Assembly (NCBI GenBank): GCA_003427395.1
Contig: BFEA01000217.1
Location: 374,891 to 399,791, forward strand
Source: Chara braunii
Taxonomy: Eukaryota; Streptophyta; Charophyceae; Charales; Characeae
DNA length: 24,901 nucleotides
Reading direction: 5' to 3'
Both the position numbers and the translations under genes were made by a program. The notes under the pieces are model-generated. The model was not told the DNA's origin. It did not search any database and worked only from the letters and a program-made list of their open reading frames with translations. Shown here piece after piece: positions 9,325 through 19,007 of this stretch (its first letter is position 1; every line of letters starts with the position of its first letter).

Positions 9325-9950
9325 AACAATTTTGAAAACAAAACATGTTATGGAGAGAACTAAACAAAACAACATTTGATTGGGCACTACATTCAAATTC
9401 TTTACCAAATTTGAATTAAAAATCAAATACAGAAAATAAACACTATGATAAAAATAAGAAAAAATAAAAAGAGAATTAAAATGAGTGAGTGTGGCAGCAC
9501 CTTTTCGGCACCGCTATCTTTGCCGATTTTTAATTATTGTTTGGCATTGAAGAATGCCCTAAAAATTTACAGATATGTAGTTTACATAATCAATAACTCA
9601 TTAAAAATTGTTCAAAAAATAATAAAAGTTTTTAGGCCCCGAAATAAAGTGAAAACCAAAAGTTAAAAGTGAAAAAAAAAAAAAAAATAGTGAGTGGGCG
9701 AGCACGTTTTGACACCCCCATCTTTGACGATTTTTAATGTTTTTTTGGGTTAGCAGAATAGCTTCAAAATTTATAGGCGTGTAGGTTACATCATAGAAAA
9801 CTCACACAAAAACATTCAGAAAAAAAACTTATTTTTAGGCCCTAAAATAATTTTTTGGCGTGGGCCAAACCTGGAGGTGTTCGGCCCCCGAACGCCCGAA
9901 CGTGCGGGGGCCAGCCCGGGGTCCCCCGAACGTTCGGTCAAGTAACCCTG
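9192..9950. mobile_element. Non-autonomous hAT-superfamily element (759 bp)
   Basis: The left end reads CAGGGTTGTCGACGTTCGGG. The right end, read on the other strand, starts CAGGGTTACTTGACCGAACG. They share CAGGGTT exactly and then a gapped CGAACGTTCGGG-type terminus. Perfect 8-bp duplications ATTGGAAT flank it. CAGGG-type ends with 8-bp duplications are diagnostic of hAT. Both subterminal regions (9200-9290 and 9868-9935) are GC-rich and packed with CCGAACG/CGTTCGG words in both orientations, as hAT transposase-binding regions often are. The interior is AT-rich with A-runs (9295-9321, 9673-9687) and a diverged internal duplication. It encodes no transposase, so it must have been moved by an enzyme supplied from elsewhere. 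The exact duplications suggest a fairly recent insertion. Confidence 0.92.
9480..9862. repeat. Diverged direct duplication inside the hAT-type element
   Basis: Two copies, about 9480-9670 and 9690-9862. Shared landmarks in the same order are AGTGAGTG, GCA..TTTTG/CG.CACC, ATCTTTG(C/A)CGATTTTTAAT, TTA(C/T)A(G/T), GTAG(T/G)TTACAT and TTTTTAGGCCC. The copies are separated by an A15 run. This doubles the non-coding interior and accounts for most of the element's length. Confidence 0.7.
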
Positions 9951-9958
9951 ATTGGAAT
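9951..9958. repeat. Right target-site duplication ATTGGAAT
   Basis: Exact copy of 9184-9191, abutting the terminal CCCTG of the element. Confidence 0.9.
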
Positions 9959-10200
9959 AATATTTTTTTAAGATAAAATAAAAATTTAAAATTTAGACTG
10001 TAATTTTATTATAGAATAATTATTTAATTCTATGAAGTTTTTCCGTTGTAGTCTGAGTTTCAATTTGACAGGTAGTTGCTTTAGTTGCTCGCCACGTGCT
10101 AAAGTTATAGGAGTTAGTTCAATTTCTTGCATTTTCTAAGCTATTTTTTTCTACTCACGTCAATTCTTGCATTTTTTTTTATCATTTGTTATACTTGGCT

Positions 10201-10785
10201 TTGTATAAATCTAGGTAAGTTACTTTCCTTATGAGAAGCGCTGTCGAAATTTATTCAAATCCAATGAGTTAGTTAAATTTTTGACTTTTCAAAGTTCAAT
10301 TTGTTTAAATTTTATATGTGATTTAGTAAAAAATATGGAAAGTCTCATTTTATAAAGGAACTGCTTAACAAAATTTTACTAATTCAGGGAACTAGACAAG
10401 ATTGAACCTTGAGAAGTCAAATTTTATTTTAGATTCTGAATTTAGCTTTGTATAAATTTTGGAATAACACTTTTTCTTAAGGGAGTGTTGCCGAAGTTTT
10501 TACAAATTTAAGGAGTTAGTTAATTTTTGTCTTAATTAAACTCAAGTCTTGCGTTTGATTTCGTATCTGACTTAGTATAAGTCTGAGAATCTGTCTTTCT
10601 AAAGGAAGTATTAGCCAAATTTTTACTAATTCGGGGAATTCGATAAAATTTGACTTTCTAGAGTTGAAGATTATTTTAGTTTTTGTATTGGAGTTAGTAT
10701 AAATTCTGAAAAGACACTTCTCCTACGGGAAGCGCTGCCGAAATTTTCTTAGTTTAAAGGAGTTAAATTATATTTTGACAGGTGA
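10201..10785. repeat. Five ~123-bp tandem units in dimeric (A-B) order
   Basis: Units begin with TTAGTATAAA-like words at 10201, 10323, 10448, 10572 and 10694 (steps 122, 125, 124, 122). Units 1, 3 and 5 share GAAGCGCTG(T/C)CGAAATTT and (A)GGAGTTAG. Units 2 and 4 share TAAAGGAA.T, then TTTTACTAATTC.GGGAA. So the array is organised as A-B-A-B-A with a ~247-bp higher-order period. ATTTGACAGGT occurs on both sides (about 10063 and 10773), perhaps marking the array limits. No conserved reading frame. Confidence 0.75.
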
Positions 10786-12002
10786 CGATTCCAGCGATTC
10801 ATCCTGAATAAGGGAGATTCTGTCAGGATCCACCTTTTCTTTGGGCAGTAACTTAAAAATGGATTTACACTTAGTTAGTAGGATACTTTTGAGTGAGAAT
10901 ATGTTATGGAGATTCATTCTCATATACTGATGGTTTAGCTTGGGGATTGGCATGTCCTGTGTTACAGGTCTTCTTGATTGATTCGATTCAAGATTTTGAC
11001 TAGATTCAACTCGATCCCACAGAATCATCATCTGTTATCAGTGATAACAGGTCGGTTGCCGATTCGTCGGTTTACGACTCAACTCAAATCCACTCTTGTC
11101 ACTCAACCTAAAGGCTTCAGCCCTGTGGTTTGAATTGTTTTGCTGTGTTTTTACCTGGACTTTATTGAATGGTCATTTAACAAAGATATTGAGTACTCTA
11201 TTGCTGGAAGGGTGCACTAAGGTTGAGGCTTGTGTGGCTAAAGCAAGGGGTATGAGTGCAGGGAATGATTGAGGTTGACCCCATGTAGTGCATGACCTTT
11301 GGTTGAATCTTTGGTGTGATTGCAGGTACGTTTTATAGTTTGAACTCTGGATTTGACTGTCTGCGATTACACACATATACATGGTTGAAAGGAGTCTCAC
11401 TGTGATTGTGAAAAGTGATGGTCGCATATTGCATACCCTTTTTATATATGTACCTACATATGTCTTGAGTGTTCGGGCGACCTATTGCGACCGTGCATAA
11501 GGGTTAAACAAATTATGCGTTGAGAGAAAATTAAAATCCTCTTTTATCCTTTGTTTTTCAGAGTTTCTATAGTTGAACGTTGTAGTCCGTGGCAGTCGTC
11601 AAAGTCAAACCTTTTGAGTTCTCTCCAGACCCTAGATGATGGAGTTGGTCTCCTGGACGATAAGAGACGACTGTCATCACAGATACGAACCTGTGTACCA
11701 CTCACTCTCCGCAGGGTACAAAAGAGGGTGTGGTTCTCAACTGCACTTGGCGGTTGTCCATCGTCGAGAGATTAACCCCTCAAGGCGCATGTCAACCGAC
11801 ACTTGAGTGTCGAAGGAGACCCTTGAGATTAACGAGGAGCGCGTAATCATGGGTTTTACGTAGTACGCCATCATTGTGATTGCTTGCGTATGCTTGCATT
11901 GCGAGTCGATATGAGAAGGTCCAGCGCCCGGGTGGTTTATACTAAGTCTCATACGTGTCGCCTATCCGATTTCCGCGTCGGAAGGTTATGGGATGACTAC
12001 TG
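10786..12002. other. No gene recognised; contains a 19-bp palindrome
   Basis: No domain in any frame. CTGTTATCA (11032-11040) and TGATAACAG (11042-11050) form a perfect 9-bp inverted repeat around one G. Region 11767-11840 holds two GAGATTAAC words and several short inverted repeats (CTCAAGG/CCTTGAG, GACACT/AGTGTC) just before repeat R2, and may belong to the same repeat family. Confidence 0.45.
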
Positions 12003-12530
12003 AAGGGACTAGGATTGTTTGTGTTGTTTTGTTTTGTATTGTTCCGTGTGTGCATGTGTATGTTTAATTTTTATGTTTTAAGAGTGGTGTAACGCATGGT
12101 GAGTAGGATGTGTCTTAGTCGACCGACGACGATTCGCACTTTGGGACTTCAACCCCCCAATGTGTCAGTTCTCGTGCGGGTCCGATAGAGGTGTGAGACT
12201 GCGCGTACCCCCTATGCTACAGCGTATGAGAAACACCTTCAAGTTCATCTTGTCCACCTCTGTGATTGCAACTGATTAGCTTTCGTATTGTGGACTGGTA
12301 GTTCGGGGGGGATACGCCCACCGAAGGGAGGTGACAGCTCCCGCAGGCGGAGGTAAAGTTGTACCTCTCGTAAACCCTATCTTGTCGTAGGGGCTCGCGA
12401 GAGGTACGACTGGCGTATTCGGCCGGAGCGGCTTGTGAAAGCTCCATATGTATCGTGAGTAGACCAACTCCTGCGTGGCATGGCCAGAGGGTCTCGCCCT
12501 GCGTGGTACCGATGCGCTCGATAGTGTGCG
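12003..12530 (+). repeat. Structured dispersed repeat R2 (partner at 1861-2366)
   Basis: Diverged copy of R1 in the same orientation, with the landmarks GGGACTAGGATT, TAGTCGACCGACG (12116-12128), GGTGACAGC and CCGATGCGCTCGATA (12509-12523) in the same order. GTACCTCTCG (12361-12370) and CGAGAGGTAC (12398-12407) form a perfect 10-bp stem enclosing a second stem, CCCTA/TAGGG (12375-12379 with 12388-12392). The corresponding positions of R1 form the same nested hairpin with different bases. TGGTACCGATGCGCTC at the 3' end distantly resembles a retroelement primer-binding site, but no polyprotein follows. Confidence 0.65.
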
Positions 12531-12880
12531 TGTGGATGGTGTGATGACCATGTGCCAAACATACGACATTCAATGACCAATGCATATGACATGTGTGTTG
12601 TTGACAAATGAAAAGCGGCGTCCTTTTTTCCGACACAATACAAACATAACTCATCCATCACAATACATGGAACACTGAATAAGACGAACGCATGGCACAC
12701 GAACACGACGAGTTACTCACACAATCACATGTACAACAAACATCAACATAAAGCACACATCACAAAGGTGGTCTTGCATGCATCATGATCGCACAAAGAC
12801 CCCACAGATGCAATTACGAACACACCAAATTCCTGTCGTGGAAACTTCGAAAACTTTGTCATTGCATTAACAATCACAAC

Positions 12881-12883
<3 letters not shown>
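12531..12883. other. No gene; AC-rich sequence
   Basis: Rich in ACA/CATGT words with overlapping small ORFs on the minus strand that have no family resemblance. Nothing supported. Confidence 0.4.

Positions 12884-12965
<82 letters not shown>
12884..12965. repeat. (TC)41 microsatellite
   Basis: An uninterrupted run of 41 TC dinucleotides (GA on the minus strand). The long Ser-Leu and Arg-Glu ORFs across it are artefacts of the repeat. Such pure tracts are polymorphic and can form triplex DNA. Confidence 0.97.
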
Positions 12966-12967
<2 letters not shown>

Positions 12968-13243
12968 CGACGACATCCATTACACAATATGAAGACACCA
13001 CAATCCGGTATGTTGTAAAAAAACTCGCAACCTCGCTCGGGCGAGTGCACGTCAACACATCCCCCCTCCTCCACATGGGACGTCGACACCCCCGCCGTGT
13101 GCCACGAACCGCACAAGCACTGCGCCAGCAACCGACCAACACCCATTAACCACCGATTGCGTCCTTGGGCATGGCTCGACCGCCCCCGACGTACCCAACG
13201 ATGCGACGTTCCCCATCCTCTTCGCGACGCCAACTGTTTTTCT

Positions 13244-14918
13244 CTACCTCGCCTCATCCTTGTCCCCGCCGGCTGTTTTGTCATCATCGTCTTCTGGGGG
13301 GGCAGTCCCCAACCATTCCAGCCTTTTCACGGCCATCGGCGATGGAAGAGTGGCGTCATGGCCGTAAGTGATCCCGCAGTCATCCCAATCCGGGATGTAC
13401 ATAGGCAGGTCCTTCAACGTCATGGCGGGTTTCCCCATCCTCTCTGTGACGACAGTGGCTGCCTTAATGATATGGCGACGAGCATCGAATGACTGATGCA
13501 TGGTCACCGCAAGTGTCTGCTTCGTGGTGAGTTGGACGAACATGGATCATGCATCGAAATGGGAACGCAAATCATCCCCGCTCATCCTCATTAGCCACAT
13601 TGACACCACGAGTAGAACCCTCATAGCCTCGACGATGTTCCTTAGCCTGTCGTAGGAGATGCACGAACCGTCAATCCCCTTGCCCAGACCGACAGCGCTA
13701 GTGAAGGCGCCCACCAGGTGCTGCAAGGTCGCCTCTTGATAGCATGCCAACTCGTCATCCTCGTGCCTGTTCTCGATGTGTACGTCGACGAACCAAACGT
13801 GGAGCTTCATGTCCATCTCCAGTGTGATGTGGTTGACAGCGGGGATGACACGCGTGCGCCTGTCCTCTCCAAGCCACATGATGCGGGCGATGTCCGCCGC
13901 CACGTGGTTCAGCATGTACCCATATGTGGAGTGGTAGCCCCGTGAGTGACTCGCGGACTTGAAGATCCATCCATGGATGACACATAAGGCGATGCTTTGC
14001 ACTTTGATGGCCCGGTCTTTCGCCACCTTCAGCTGCAACTCGTCATCGATTTTGTGTTGCGGGATGCTTGAGTGAGGGAGGGCTATACTTCGATGGATCT
14101 CGGGAGTGGAGACTCCTCTGGCGATGGCCGGCAAATACAGTTGCGCTTCCTGGATCAGCTTGAAGAGTCCATTGCCCTCCGTCTCGTTCCAAAACCTGAT
14201 GCCGTGCACCCACAGCTTCATCGCAGCTTCGATCACATCTCATGCATTCCCCCACCACTGCCTGTTCACCAAAGGCTCGTTGTCATCGCCATACCCACCG
14301 TCGCTCTGGAAGATCCCGCCACCGCACCGCCCCCCACGTCCACCACGTCTTGTTGCTGTGCACCTTGGACGCTTCCTTGCACCGCCACCTTTGCGGCCCG
14401 GGCCCTCCCGCTTCCGAAACTGTTTGGGCGCGTGGTGTGGTTGGGGGTGATGGCACCCACACAAAATCGTGCCCCTCAAGCGGCGCAGCCACATGTGTCC
14501 TCGCAATGATCCCCCAAGCGCGCGTTGTCTGCGGAGCTACCTTCACTTGGACGTCCCTCACCGCTTGACCAGCATCGACATCGATGACGGCATCAGCCTT
14601 GCGAACCCCCTCCCCGCCGCGGGGTTGGGGAACAGTTTGCAGTCGCGGCTCGCTAATTCGCAGCGCCCCTTATGCACGCATTGACGCTTGTCTGACGGTT
14701 TCCACTTCGGTGTCAGACACGAAGTCCTCGTCATTGTCGGCGCCATCGGAATCCCTAACCCATTCGTCATCCCTCGCGCCACTTCCCTTCGAAGGGCCCT
14801 CTGCAAGAGCCTTTTTGTTCTTCGCCACATGCCGTCCTTTCTTGACGGCCACAGGTGTGTCCCCTTCACAACTTGAACTGTCCCTCTTCTTGCCGCGATT
14901 ACCGTTGCGTGACAACAT
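13244..14918 (-). pseudogene. Decayed gene A: basic/acidic N-terminus, helical C-terminus, unknown family
   Basis: The likely start is the ATG at 14916-14918 (MLSRNGNRGKKRDSSS). The first 82 codons contain two basic clusters (RGKKR, VKKGRHVAKNKK) and then an acidic stretch (SDGADNDEDFVSDTEVE), a common layout for nuclear DNA-binding or chromatin proteins. A TAA at 14670-14672 interrupts, but the same frame continues (VRDVQVKVAPQTTRAWGIIA, HDFVWVPSPPTTP). A frameshift near 14300-14330 moves to the frame reading DGGYGDDNEPLVNRQWWGNA, a TGA at 14240-14242, then about 230 codons of helix-rich sequence (IEAAMKLWVHGIRFWNETEG, YGYMLNHVAADIARIMWLGE). A TGA at 13547-13549 interrupts it, and it ends VKRLEWLGTAPPEDDDD with a stop at 13244-13246. 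In all ~558 codons with three nonsense codons and one frameshift. Function unknown; possibly a transposon-encoded or domesticated-element protein. It lies about 1 kb downstream of decayed gene B on the same strand. Confidence 0.72.
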
Positions 14919-15144
14919 GGTGAAAACGACGACAATGATAGCAGAGAGCGACGATGGTGCGAACTGCGCAATGGGTTGTCCTACGTAGCTGACGTGTCCG
15001 GAGCAGTGAAAGTGCTGAAAAAGGCCCGGATCATGGAGCCGTTCAGTCAACAGCACTGATCTACAGAGTTGCTGAACGCACCGATGGAAAACGCAGGGAT
15101 GTGCATGGGATGCGGGTGTTGGATTCACGAAGCTAGCGGTACAC
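14919..15144. other. Upstream region of decayed gene A
   Basis: The open frame continues upstream of the chosen ATG to 15182, but the added residues (SAHRRRQPCTASFVNP and on) look non-coding. No TATA box is obvious. The stretch leads into the 61-bp repeat array. Confidence 0.35.
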
Positions 15145-15430
15145 GGCTGCCTTCGACGATGCGCGGAGTTCGGAGTTGTCACCGTAAAAGACGAGGACGG
15201 TAGATGGCTGCCTTCGATGATGCGCGGAGATCAGAGTTGTCGCCGTAGAACACACGGACGGTAAACGGTTGTCGTCGACGATGCGCAGTAGACGGCTTCC
15301 TTTCGACGTCCCGTATGGACTGGAAAGTTGTCACGGTAGAAGACGTGTGACGCCAGATATGCGAACTTCAAAGGTGTCACCATAAAAGACGCGGGCGTAA
15401 AAGGTGTCGCCGTGGAAGATGTGGACGACA
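15145..15430. repeat. Degenerate 61-bp minisatellite
   Basis: Units start at 15145, 15206 and 15267 with GGCTGCCTTCGACGATGCGC or close variants; the exact period is 61. The second half of the unit, (G)TTGTC(A/G)CCGTA(A/G)AAGACG..GACGG, continues as shorter, more diverged copies at about 15329, 15375 and 15407. It lies between decayed genes A and B. Confidence 0.75.
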
Positions 15431-15942
15431 GACGGGTGACAGGGCCTTGCGGAGACTTGTTCACGCAGATGGTAGAAGATACACTTGTGGGCGATGAAGC
15501 AAGACATGATGTGGCTGTGTAAAATTACCGAACAACGACAATCGATGTACGGCAAGGTTTTGACTTGGCAGCCGCAAGCTCAAAAACACGCAAAGTGCTC
15601 AGCAGGGGATGAATATCGGTGCTTATGAAAACTTTGTACTAAAAAATATCTCAAAAATATAGGATTATTAACCACCGTCACCTGCAGCCCCCCCACAATA
15701 ACGGTCATGGTAAACAAAAACACAGACGGAGCCAAACACTCAGACTTCAGCCCTGCAACTCCCCTCCCCCCCCTCAGGCTACGGAGAGGCAAACAGGAAG
15801 ACATGCTGATCAACGACGATGGAGGAGACCGACGGGAGGATTGTTGTTCATAGGTCGTCCACGTGGACAGACGACGATGCAAGTGGTGAAGGGCAGTCGA
15901 TAAGTTTCACGGGCGATGTTGTGAATGGCATGAATCCCTTTT
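15431..15942. other. No gene recognised
   Basis: Spacer between the minisatellite and the 3' end of decayed gene B. Contains a C-rich run (15690-15775). Small ORFs show no family resemblance. Confidence 0.4.
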
Positions 15943-17677
15943 CTACCTCTCCCGTATAGCCTTCGTCATCGCCAAGAGTGCTTGGCACATGAGCTTGCTC
16001 ACATCGTCCGACGCCTCGTAGTGCTTCTCTGCACCTCCACCTCCGCTTTCGAGTCCATAACTTTGTGTTGTCAAAGTTGAATGGAACACTGCCTCTTGTT
16101 AGCGCTCTCCATCATCGTCTCCATTAGCGTCCCGTGCTTCTCCGTGCACTCCGTCAGAGCTTTGAAAGTTTGTTGCCTAACGTTCTTCCTCTTGTCGAAA
16201 CCGCCACTGTTGCCCGTCGCTGGTGAAGACCCTTTCGTGGAGCTCTCGTCTTCCTCGTTGCAGTCGGCACCCATGTCCCCATCGCCGGCAGATTCAGGCC
16301 CGCCTGAAAACACGGACGACAGTTGCATACCACCGGAACCGCTAGTGTCGGCTACATTCCTCGGATGTATGGTGTGACTCTTCGATGTGGAACCCTTGAT
16401 CTCCTCATACACGGGCCGATCCATAGTGACATTGAAGCCATGAGTAAACCTCTCCTTCCCTATTAATTGAAAGAAGTCCTGTTTCCCGGACCCCCTCTTA
16501 AAACAGGTGCACCTTCCTGAGTTGTTACATCAAGTTGTCTCATTTTTTCCCGTACTTGTCGACTGTCCTCTCCAAGCCAACCTGCTTCAGCCTCTCTTGA
16601 ACATTCGCACAGTTTCATTCCCTCAACTTCATGCGAGCGTATGCGTGTCCCATCCCCTGCAGATGCGCATCCTGGTCCCGCTTCGCCCTGATGAGGGTGA
16701 CCATATGGTCGACTGGCCAGAAGTTTTGCCCAGCCTCGCCGTCCACGTCGCCTTCCCCCTCGCTCCCCCCAACCGCCCCCTTTTTTCCTCGTCACTCGTC
16801 GACGCAAAAGCCTTGCTCATCCTACATCGACCACCCATGGATTTCTGTCGGATCAGCCGAACATCGGTCGTCTAGTTCTCCTGTTGTTCGTCGTCCTTGG
16901 TGTCATCGTCGTAATCGTCGACATCCACTACCGTCGGCTCCTTCTCTGTCATCACCTTTCGCACGAGCAGTCGCTGGACCCCACGTGTAATGAACTCCTT
17001 ACGTTCTCGGCGCACCTGTTGCTGATGTTCCGCCCACACCTACCTCCCGACCCGCTCACCAGGACCGCCCGCGAAATCTTCGTCCGTCGACACTCAGGCA
17101 GCCGTGCAGCTCCCCTTGTTGTCACCCCCTGACAACAGCGACGGTGGCTGCATCCAGTTTGGATGACCAACAACAACACGTGGTGCCGATGACACCAGCG
17201 ACTACACTCTCGGACGCTCCCTTGTCTTGTCTGCTGCCACCCAATCTCCTCTCGAAGCCTTTGCAGATCGGCCAACTGCTGTCACTTGCCCCACGTCATC
17301 GTCGGGGTGGGGGTCGACGAGGATAGTGCGCGTGGTGGCCGATGAGCTCCCGCTACACAACCCGAATGAAAGATTCATGCCAACTGCAGTGTCGCTTTCG
17401 CGCATGCCAACAGTTTGGTGAAAGACAATCGAGACGTCGTCTCACGATTTCCATACAACTGGCTCCCCGCCCACTCCTGGGTGGAGCCGCTTCCCAGTAC
17501 CACTGTACGTGATTGTGCTTCCTCCACCTTCTCATCTGACGTGTCGAGCAGAGGTTGTTTGTGCGGTGGCAGGTGCGCGTATGCAGACGGGTTGCACTGC
17601 ATGTCGAGATACTGTGTGCTGGAGTCCTGTTCTTCGCCTGCTGCCCTTCCATGATGACGCCCTTCGTCACTGAACAT
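15943..17677 (-). pseudogene. Decayed gene B: Myb/SANT-like (trihelix-type) DNA-binding protein
   Basis: Five reading-frame segments join in order. Segment 1 (17677-17405) reads EEQDSSTQYLDMQCNPSAYA and LGSGSTQEWAGSQLYG. Segment 2 (17405 to ~16760) is Ser/Asp-rich, then RREREFITRGVQ-like, a VVDVDDYDDDTKDDE acidic patch and KAFASTSDEEKRGRLGG, with stops at 17202, 17094, 17040 and 16872. Segment 3 (~16750-16450) is the SANT-like domain: NFWPVDHMVTLIRAKRDQDA, LQGMGHAYARMKLRE, QERLKQVGLERTVDKYGKK, DNLM. Stops at 16615 and 16540 fall where the fold has its conserved Trp; more are at 16525 and 16498. Segment 4 (16424 to ~16015) reads MDRPVYEEIKGSTSKSHTIH and RKNVRQQTFKALTECTEKHG. Segment 5 reads HYEASDDVSKLMCQALLAMT and ends at the stop 15943-15945. 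Such proteins bind DNA in the nucleus; PIF/Harbinger elements use a SANT-like partner, but plants also have free trihelix factors. At least eight stops and four frameshifts make it dead. Confidence 0.85.
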
Positions 17678-17892
17678 CTCTTACGCGTTCGTGCAGGCAG
17701 TCTGCCGACGATGCACACATGGAAGACGACGACAAGGAGAAGTGTGATCACGACCAGGAACAACATTGGTAGTTTTCGGAAAACGTCGGCCATGAACGAC
17801 ATGTGGGGGAGGGCGGTAATTGCACCACGCCGGTACGGCTCCAGCAAACTGCGACGAAACGAGGACAGCAAACGGCAGATTGAAGAATTCAA
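17678..17892 (-). other. Possible upstream exon or leader with a hydrophobic segment
   Basis: An ORF upstream of gene B, in another frame, reads MADVFRKLPM then a ~20-residue hydrophobic run (LFLVVITLLLVVVFHVCIV, 17707-17766) followed by basic RLPARTRKR. This is the layout of a single membrane anchor with positive inside. It could be the original N-terminus of gene B, a separate small gene, or chance. The frame differs from the one used at 17677, so a further indel would be needed. Confidence 0.25.
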
Positions 17893-19007
17893 GAAACACT
17901 GCTGCCATCTCTCGTGTCATGTAGCACAACTGGGAATAAAAAATGGGTCAGCTCAAATATTCGAATTTTTCGTCCGTTGGGCCCTTTTCCGTTTGGCGGC
18001 ACGCACTGCAAGGGAGAACGGCGGTGGGTGACATCGGTGGGGGCCGGCAGGCCACCAACGGTTGCCGTTGGGGTACGGTTTTTGGAAGCCGAACGTTGAA
18101 GACTGATAATGTCCGTGCAGCGCCCGGTAGGAACTCCAATGGACCAGCCGACAATTTTTTTTTGCCAACGACGATTGTCCTCGCCGCTCCGATTATAGCG
18201 GATCCCTCACCTCCGAGGGACCTCGGGAGGTACCTTGGGGGAGGCCACAAAATGGCTGTAGCCCGAGGATGACCCAAGGATTTCCCGAGGAAATATTTTA
18301 ACATTTTTTTTTTTTTTTTTCCCTCGAGGATAGGTGGAACGATGATTTCATCGGCGAATTTACGTGCCCGAGGAGTGTCTAATGAGCCCCCTAGATGAAC
18401 ATATAAAAAAAAAAAGCCAACCACACAAGCGAAGCCTAAAGTCCAGACTTTGCCAGGCCTGTTGTCTACAATATGGAACATGCCACCCGGATGGCTGTGT
18501 CCCTGCGTGGAACGCGATATAACACTTGAGATTGTCTATCCGATTTCTGACCACTGTCCGAGCAATTTTTCACATGGAGAATGAAACGTTTTTTTTTTTT
18601 TTTTTTTTTTTTTCCCAAAGCTGCCTTCTCCTCGTCCGGGGACAGCCATATGTTTTTCTCTCACCTCACATATCTTTTAACTGGCATTCTGCCATGTCAT
18701 AGAACATATCTTTTTTTTCACTGATGCTCAACCTCACGCCCTGCGCTGCTTTCCGGTCGGAGTGTTTTGGGCTTGCGGAAGGGGGCACGGGGAAAAGCAG
18801 CAAAGATGGGGTGTGCCAAGGATTTTTGGAAAATTGAGTGCGGGGACACAGACATAACTGAAATCCCCCCGTGTTGATCCGACGGTAGAAAGAAGAAGGT
18901 CCGTCGTCGCGTGGGCTTTAAAGGAAAAGGCGCACGGGGGTCTTGCAACTATGGGAAGTTCAATTTAAAAAGTATCGTTGGACTTCCCAGCGAGCCGTCG
19001 CTCTTCG
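17893..19007. other. No gene; two poly-T tracts
   Basis: T17 at 18304-18320 and T25 at 18589-18613, possible poly-A tails of minus-strand retroposons. Region 18203-18290 has several CCTCGGG/CCCGAGG words in both orientations and can fold back. No domain in any frame. Confidence 0.5.

Noticed and set aside
8990-10045. CACTA-type ends (CACTACAAC near 8989, GTTGTAGTC near 10045)
   Set aside because: The pair is short, the outer bases differ (CACTA against GACTA), no target duplication is seen, and it conflicts with the inverted repeat boundaries.
1861-12530. R1 and R2 as the two LTRs of one 10-kb retrotransposon
   Set aside because: They are strongly diverged, both carry the same putative primer-site-like end, and the interval holds unrelated elements with no gag or reverse transcriptase.
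12743-13287. Arg-Glu and Ser-Leu repeat ORFs
   Set aside because: They are translations of the (TC)41 microsatellite.
14043-14568. Several overlapping plus- and minus-strand ORFs
   Set aside because: Shadows of decayed gene A in GC-rich sequence.
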